DNA of 41,537 nt from Mycobacterium sp. E796. Its GTDB lineage: Bacteria; Actinomycetota; Actinomycetes; Mycobacteriales; Mycobacteriaceae. The notes beneath the pieces are model-generated. The model searched no databases and was not told the origin of the DNA. It was given only the letters and a program-made list of their open reading frames with translations. Where the stretch lies: assembly GCF_001672815.1 (NCBI RefSeq), contig NZ_LZKK01000168.1, positions 1-41,537 on the forward strand, given 5' to 3'. The first letter of the stretch is position 1, and each line of letters opens with the position of its first letter. Position numbers and translations under genes: made by a program. Below are positions 37,656 to 41,537 of this stretch, piece after piece.

Positions 37656-39626
37656 TTAAAGCTGGACGGGGTAGACCGGCTCGCTGATCTGCGGCACCAC
37701 GCTGCGCTCGACGAAGATCGCGTGCCAGAGCATGAAGATCAACACCGTCCACAGCCGGCGGCTGTGATCGCTGGTGCCGCTTCGGTGTTCGTCGAGCATC
37801 CGGCGCACGGCGGCCGGGTCGACCAGGTGATCGGCCTGTGAGGAGTCCACCAGCGCATACGCCCACTCCAGCAGTTCGCCCGCGCGCAGCCAATGCCGGA
37901 TCGGCACCGGGAAGCCCAGCTTGGGCCGATGCAGCACATGCGCGGGAACGATCGGCTCCAGCGCGCGCCGCAGCGCGTACTTGGTGGTGGTCCGGGTGAT
38001 CTTGGCCTCGACGGGCAGCCGGGAGGCGACGGCAAACACCTCGGGATCCAGGAACGGCACCCGCAGCTCCAGCGAGTTGGCCATCGTCATCTTGTCCGCC
38101 TTGACCAGGATGTCGCCGCGCAACCAGGTGAACAGGTCGACGTGTTGCATGCGGGCCACCGGGTCCCAGCCGGCCGATTCGGCGTACACCGACGCGGTCA
38201 CATCGGTGTGCGTCCACTCGTCGCGGAACCCCGGCAGCACGTCGCGCAGCTGCGCGTCGGAGAAGCTACGGGCGTTGCCGTAGTAGCGCTCCTCGAGGGT
38301 CAGCGAGCCGCGGTGCAACAGGCTCTTCCCACGCATGCCTTCCGGCAGCGGCTTGGACACCTTTCCCATCGACCGGCGCAGCGGGCGCGGCAGATAGTCG
38401 AAAGGCTTCAGCGACAACGGCTCCCGATAGATCGTGTAGCCGCCGAACAGCTCGTCGGCGCCCTCACCGGACAGCACCACCTTCACGTGCTTGCGGGCCT
38501 CGCGGGCGACGAAGAACAGCGGGACCAGCGCCGGGTCGGCGACGGGTTCGTCGAGGTACCAGACGATCTCGGGCAGGGCGGCGACGAACTCGTCGGGGCT
38601 GACCACCTTGGCGATGTGGCGCGCCCCGATGGCTTCCGCCGAGGCCACCGCGACGTCGATCTCGGAGAAACCCTCGCGCTCGAAGCCGGTGGTGAACGTG
38701 ATCAGCCTGGGGTTGTGCCGGATGGCCAGTGCCGCAATGGCGGTGGAGTCGATGCCCCCGGACAGGAACGCCCCGACGGTGACGTCGGCGCGCATGTGCT
38801 TGGCCACCGAGTCCTCCAGCACCGCGGTGATCTCGTCGTAGCGGGCCTGCTCGGTGTCGGCGGTGATGGGGGTGGCCGCGAATCGCGGCACGAAATAGCG
38901 GGTGACCTCGGGCCGCTGCCCGGGCCGGATGCGCGCGTAGCAGCCCGACTCCAGGCGGCGCACCCCCCGGTGCAGCGTCTCGGGTTCTGGCACGTACTGC
39001 AGGACCGTGTAGTGCTGCACCGCGCGGTCGTCGATGCCGGTGTCGAACCCGACCAACTCGGCCAGGTCCATCAGGCATTTCTTCTCGCTGGCCAGCGCGG
39101 TGCCGCCGGTGCCGGTGGCCATGAACAGCGGCTTGATGCCGAAAGGGTCTCGGGCGCAGAACAATTCGCGGGTCGCGGTGTCCCACAGCGCGAACGCGAA
39201 CATGCCGCGCAGCCGGTGCAGGACGTCGGTGCCCCAATGGTGGTATCCCGCGACGATCGCCTCGCCATCACCGTCGGTGGCGAACGCGGCGCCGTGCTTG
39301 ACGGCCAGTTCGTCGCGCAGCTCGAGGTAGTTGTAGATCTCGCCGTTGAACACCAGCACGTAGCGGTCGGGCGCCTCGGGCGGGCCCCAGCGCAGCGGCT
39401 GATGCGAATGGGCGATGTCGATGATGGACAGCCGGTTGAAGCCGAACACCACCGAGCCGTCGGCGCCCGGGTCGGCCCACGTCCCCGGCTCGTCGGGCCC
39501 CCGGTGGCGCATCAGGTGCGACGCGGCGGAAATGGCGCCGTCGGCGCGGGTGGCGGCCGCCGCGGCGTCAGCTCTGCCGCCGCCAGGACCGGCCGGGGCC
39601 GCAACGAACGCCAGCAGACCACACAC
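37656..39626 (-). CDS. asnB: Asparagine synthetase (glutamine-hydrolysing)
   Basis: Makes asparagine from aspartate, glutamine and ATP; M. tuberculosis AsnB (Rv2201) is also linked to amidation of cell-wall or other targets by annotation only. The 656-residue product has an N-terminal class II glutaminase domain: after removal of the initiator residue C2 becomes the N-terminal nucleophile (VCGLLAFVAAP), with FNRLSIID, LVFNGEIYNY and FATDGDGE. The synthetase domain has the ATP-binding PP-loop FLSGGIDSTAIAAL, LVPLFFVAREARKHVKVVLSGEGADELFGGY and LELRVPFLDPEV. The GTG at 39626 is fixed by the need for Cys at position 2; the frame open to 39671 would bury it. Its stop lies next to hairpin copy C. 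Confidence 0.95.
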   Translation of the reverse strand: MCGLLAFVAAPAGPGGGRADAAAAATRADGAISAASHLMRHRGPDEPGTWADPGADGSVVFGFNRLSIIDIAHSHQPLRWGPPEAPDRYVLVFNGEIYNYLELRDELAVKHGAAFATDGDGEAIVAGYHHWGTDVLHRLRGMFAFALWDTATRELFCARDPFGIKPLFMATGTGGTALASEKKCLMDLAELVGFDTGIDDRAVQHYTVLQYVPEPETLHRGVRRLESGCYARIRPGQRPEVTRYFVPRFAATPITADTEQARYDEITAVLEDSVAKHMRADVTVGAFLSGGIDSTAIAALAIRHNPRLITFTTGFEREGFSEIDVAVASAEAIGARHIAKVVSPDEFVAALPEIVWYLDEPVADPALVPLFFVAREARKHVKVVLSGEGADELFGGYTIYREPLSLKPFDYLPRPLRRSMGKVSKPLPEGMRGKSLLHRGSLTLEERYYGNARSFSDAQLRDVLPGFRDEWTHTDVTASVYAESAGWDPVARMQHVDLFTWLRGDILVKADKMTMANSLELRVPFLDPEVFAVASRLPVEAKITRTTTKYALRRALEPIVPAHVLHRPKLGFPVPIRHWLRAGELLEWAYALVDSSQADHLVDPAAVRRMLDEHRSGTSDHSRRLWTVLIFMLWHAIFVERSVVPQISEPVYPVQL

Positions 39627-39726
39627 GGCGCCCCAGTATGCCCCACTTGGGCGGCGCTCGGGGCGCCGCACGCCCGTGACCGGCCGGGGTTTGCGCGACG
39701 GCGTAAGCGGCGTGGTCTACGCTGCG

Positions 39727-39732
39727 TAGTAT
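39727..39732 (+). promoter_or_regulatory. Possible -10 (TAGTAT) for ctaC
   Basis: TAGTAT in the 131-bp gap between the divergent asnB and ctaC genes fits TANNNT and would give a short leader of about 18 bases ending in the AGGAGG site. No clear -35 is visible. Confidence 0.3.
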
Positions 39733-39757
39733 TCGAATCCGAGCAGGAGGCGCCAAC

Positions 39758-40864
39758 GTGACACCTCGCGAGCAGGTCCGTTCGCAACGTCTGTCGCAGC
39801 GCAGGTTCCAGCCCCGTTCCGGGGGCGCGGGGCGGGGTCGGTCGCGTCGTCTCCGGCCGTTGGCCCTGGCCGCGACGCTTGGCGTGCTGGCGGTCACCCT
39901 GAGCGGATGCAGCTGGTCGGAGGCGATCGGCATGGGCTGGCCGCAGGGCATCACCCCGGAGGCCCACCTCAACCGGGAGCTGTGGGTCGGGGCGGTGATC
40001 GCCTCGCTGGTCGTCGGCGTCATCGTGTGGGGGCTCATCTTCTGGTCGGTCACGTTCCACCGCAAGAAGGCGACCGACACCGACCTGCCCCGGCAGTTCG
40101 GCTACAACATGCCGCTGGAGCTGGTGCTCACCGTCACACCGTTCCTCATCATCTCGGTGCTGTTCTACTTCACCGTGGTGGTGCAGGAGAAGATGCTGCA
40201 CCTGGCCAAGGACCCCGAGGTCGTCATCGACGTCACCTCGTTCCAGTGGAACTGGAAGTTCGGTTATCAGCGGGTCAACTTCAAGGACGGCACGCTGACC
40301 TATGACGGGGCGGACCCGGCGCGCAAGAACGCGATGGTCTCCAAGCCGGAAGGCAAGGACGAGCACGGCGAGGAGCGCGTCGGGGCGGTGCGCGGGCTCA
40401 ACCCGGAGGACCGGACCTACCTGAATTTCGACAAGGTCGAGACCCTGGGAACCGCCACGGAGATCCCGGTGCTGGTGCTGCCGGCCGGCAAGCAGATCCA
40501 ATTCCGGTTGGCCTCCGCGGACGTGGTGCACACGTTCTGGGTGCCGGAATTCCTGTTCAAGCGCGACGTGATGCCCAACCCCGAGGCGAACAACTCGGTC
40601 AACGTGTTCCAGGTCGACGAGATCCAGAAGACCGGGGCGTTCGTCGGCCACTGCGCCGAGTTCTGCGGCACCTATCACTCGATGATGAACTTTGAGGTGC
40701 GGGTCGTGCCGCCCAACGACTTCAAGGCCTACCTGCAGCAACGGATCGGCGGGAAGACCAACGCCGAGGCGCTGCAGGCGATCGCCCAAGCCCCGCTGGC
40801 CGTGACCACCCATCCGTTCGATACCCGTCGCGGTGAAGCGACCAAAAACCAGCCCGTAGGTTAG
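39758..40864 (+). CDS. ctaC: Cytochrome c oxidase subunit II (aa3 type), CuA subunit, lipoprotein
   Basis: Subunit II of the mycobacterial cytochrome aa3 oxidase, which forms a supercomplex with the bcc (qcr) complex and receives electrons at its CuA centre. The 368-residue product has a basic N-terminus, a lipobox LSGC with C51, two membrane helices (about 75-98 and 116-142), and a large outer cupredoxin domain. That domain holds [12 protein letters not shown], an aromatic electron-entry region, and the CuA ligands in [15 protein letters not shown] (two Cys, His, Met, Glu), with another His in [14 protein letters not shown] 39758 has AGGAGG with 7-base spacing. ctaF begins 8 bases after the stop. 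The outer domain also has the insert region [16 protein letters not shown] as in M. tuberculosis. Confidence 0.96.
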   Translation: MTPREQVRSQRLSQRRFQPRSGGAGRGRSRRLRPLALAATLGVLAVTLSGCSWSEAIGMGWPQGITPEAHLNRELWVGAVIASLVVGVIVWGLIFWSVTFHRKKATDTDLPRQFGYNMPLELVLTVTPFLIISVLFYFTVVVQEKMLHLAKDPEVVIDVTSFQWNWKFGYQRVNFKDGTLTYDGADPARKNAMVSKPEGKDEHGEERVGAVRGLNPEDRTYLNFDKVETLGTATEIPVLVLPAGKQIQFRLASADVVHTFWVPEFLFKRDVMPNPEANNSVNVFQVDEIQKTGAFVGHCAEFCGTYHSMMNFEVRVVPPNDFKAYLQQRIGGKTNAEALQAIAQAPLAVTTHPFDTRRGEATKNQPVG

Positions 40865-40872
40865 GACGCTCA

Positions 40873-41207
40873 ATGAAGATCGAAGCCAGGCTGTTCGAAT
40901 TCATCGCCGCATTCTTCGTTCTCTCGGCGGTGCTCTACGGGATCCTGACTGCGCTGTTCGCGACCGGCGGGGTGGAGTGGGCGGGGACCACCGCCCTGGC
41001 GCTGACCGGTGGCCTGGCCGTCATCACGGGAAGCTTTTTCTGGTTCATCTCGCGCCGGCTGGACACCCGGCCGGAGGACTATGAGGGCGCCGAGATCAGC
41101 GACGGTGCAGGAGAATTGGGCTTTTTCGCGCCGCACAGCTGGTGGCCCATCCTGGTGGCGCTGGCCGGATCGGTCGCGGCGGTCGGCATCGCGCTGTGGC
41201 TGCCCTG
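40873..41207 (+). CDS. ctaF: Cytochrome c oxidase subunit IV, cut by the right-end foldback
   Basis: The actinobacterial aa3 oxidase subunit IV (Rv2199c-like), a small membrane protein next to ctaC. The first residues, [23 protein letters not shown], begin the first helix; a second follows at about 38-58 ([20 protein letters not shown]), then [33 protein letters not shown]. Genuine sequence extends to 41207. After that the frame leaves the family ([14 protein letters not shown]) because the assembly folds back, and the apparent stop at 41344-41346 is false. The real C-terminus is on the other strand at 41376-41537. Joining residues 1-86 (40873-41130) to that 53-residue part restores 139 residues, the family length as I recall it. 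Confidence 0.9.
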
Positions 41208-41537
41208 TCCAACTGCATCACCAGCGCGCGAGGCCCCGCGGCTGCATTGGTGCGCGCGCGCTTGGGAGTTTCTCATTGTGCCTGGGCAAACCCTACCGAA
41301 CGGGATAGAGCAAAGAAGTCGTGGAAAAGGGGCCCGGATCAAGTGATGCCCTGATTGTGACCTTTGAGTCGCAAATCAGTGCTTCTCGGGGCCCGTGTAA
41401 TACTCGAAGACCAGTCCGGCCGCCGTCGCGAGGATGAACACCACCCCGGCGACGATCAACCAGGGCAGCCACAGCGCGATGCCGACCGCCGCGACCGATC
41501 CGGCCAGCGCCACCAGGATGGGCCACCAGCTGTGCGG
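41131..41537. repeat. Right-end foldback: 77-bp perfect inverted repeat
   Basis: Bases 41131-41207 are the exact reverse complement of 41461-41537, and identity ends at 41208/41460. The arms flank a 253-base spacer. As on the left, the outer arm is flush with the window edge and the length is exactly 77. This supports a shared-k-mer assembly artefact at both contig ends. Confidence 0.94.
41376..41537 (-). pseudogene. ctaF: ctaF C-terminal part, inverted by the foldback
   Basis: Read on the minus strand from the window edge, this gives [20 protein letters not shown] onward and then [28 protein letters not shown] before the stop TGA at 41376-41378. It is the natural end of subunit IV, with the last membrane helices, and overlaps the plus-strand copy by the 77-bp arm. 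It is not a separate gene. The bases 41208-41375, read on the minus strand, are then the true region downstream of ctaF; I see no gene in them. Confidence 0.9.

Noticed and set aside
41208..41346. Novel C-terminus of ctaF reading into basic sequence
   Set aside because: It begins exactly at the end of the 77-bp arm; the normal C-terminus is on the opposite strand at 41376-41537.

Overview
The window is high-GC (roughly two thirds G+C) chromosomal DNA from a Mycobacterium. The gene order is the H37Rv block from about Rv2226 to Rv2199c, recalled from memory and shown here in reverse: CYTH protein, panB, caeA/hip1 and its paralogue, glnA2, glnE, glnA1, RDD protein, DUF4191 protein, lipA, lipB, Rv2216-like, dlaT, ephD, pepB, Rv2212-like cyclase, gcvT, ilvE, cobS, cobT, DUF3043 protein, glycerate kinase, A-type Fe-S protein, Rv2203-like, adoK, asnB, ctaC, ctaF. 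Genes added relative to H37Rv suggest a slow grower of or near the M. avium complex, but the species cannot be fixed from the sequence alone.

Layout. 1-2757 (mostly minus): foldback end, CYTH protein, a Tat-exported glycoside hydrolase and panB. 2889-13955 (plus): WS/DGAT acyltransferase, two tandem exported serine proteases (CaeA/Hip1 and a paralogue), glnA2, glnE, then a thioesterase, an F420-type LLM oxidoreductase and a small protein lying between glnE and glnA1. 14025-15461 (minus): glnA1. 15711-16142 (plus): RDD membrane protein. 16155-21322 (minus): DUF4191 protein, lipA, lipB, an SDR epimerase and dlaT; lipoate is made and attached by LipB/LipA and used on DlaT, which carries two lipoyl domains. 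21500-25843: ephD, a small membrane protein, an SRPBCC protein and a phytoene-dehydrogenase-like flavoprotein. 25927-28610 (minus): pepB and a broken adenylyl cyclase. 28706-30967 (plus): gcvT and ilvE. 31041-34059 (minus): cobS, cobT and cobU overlapping for cobalamin nucleotide-loop assembly, preceded by a DUF3043 membrane protein. 34252-41207: glycerate kinase, A-type Fe-S carrier, Rv2203-like protein, adoK, asnB, ctaC and ctaF.

Nitrogen assimilation is the main theme: two glutamine synthetases, the adenylyltransferase that controls them, GlnR-like boxes in front of glnA1 and possibly glnA2, and AsnB. No prophage, insertion sequence, CRISPR array, tRNA or rRNA was seen, and no stretch over 300 bp lacks a gene.

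The most notable observations are: (1) both ends of the window are foldbacks with perfect inverted repeats of exactly 77 bp, almost certainly an assembly-graph artefact, which split the CYTH gene and ctaF; (2) the Rv2212-type adenylyl cyclase has one in-frame TAA; (3) a family of three near-identical long hairpins, each with a 16-nt apex, sits between convergent genes; (4) seven genes have a TANNNT element 6-7 nt before the start codon, predicting leaderless mRNAs. I did not find a convincing undescribed multi-gene system; this is mainly conserved core genome.
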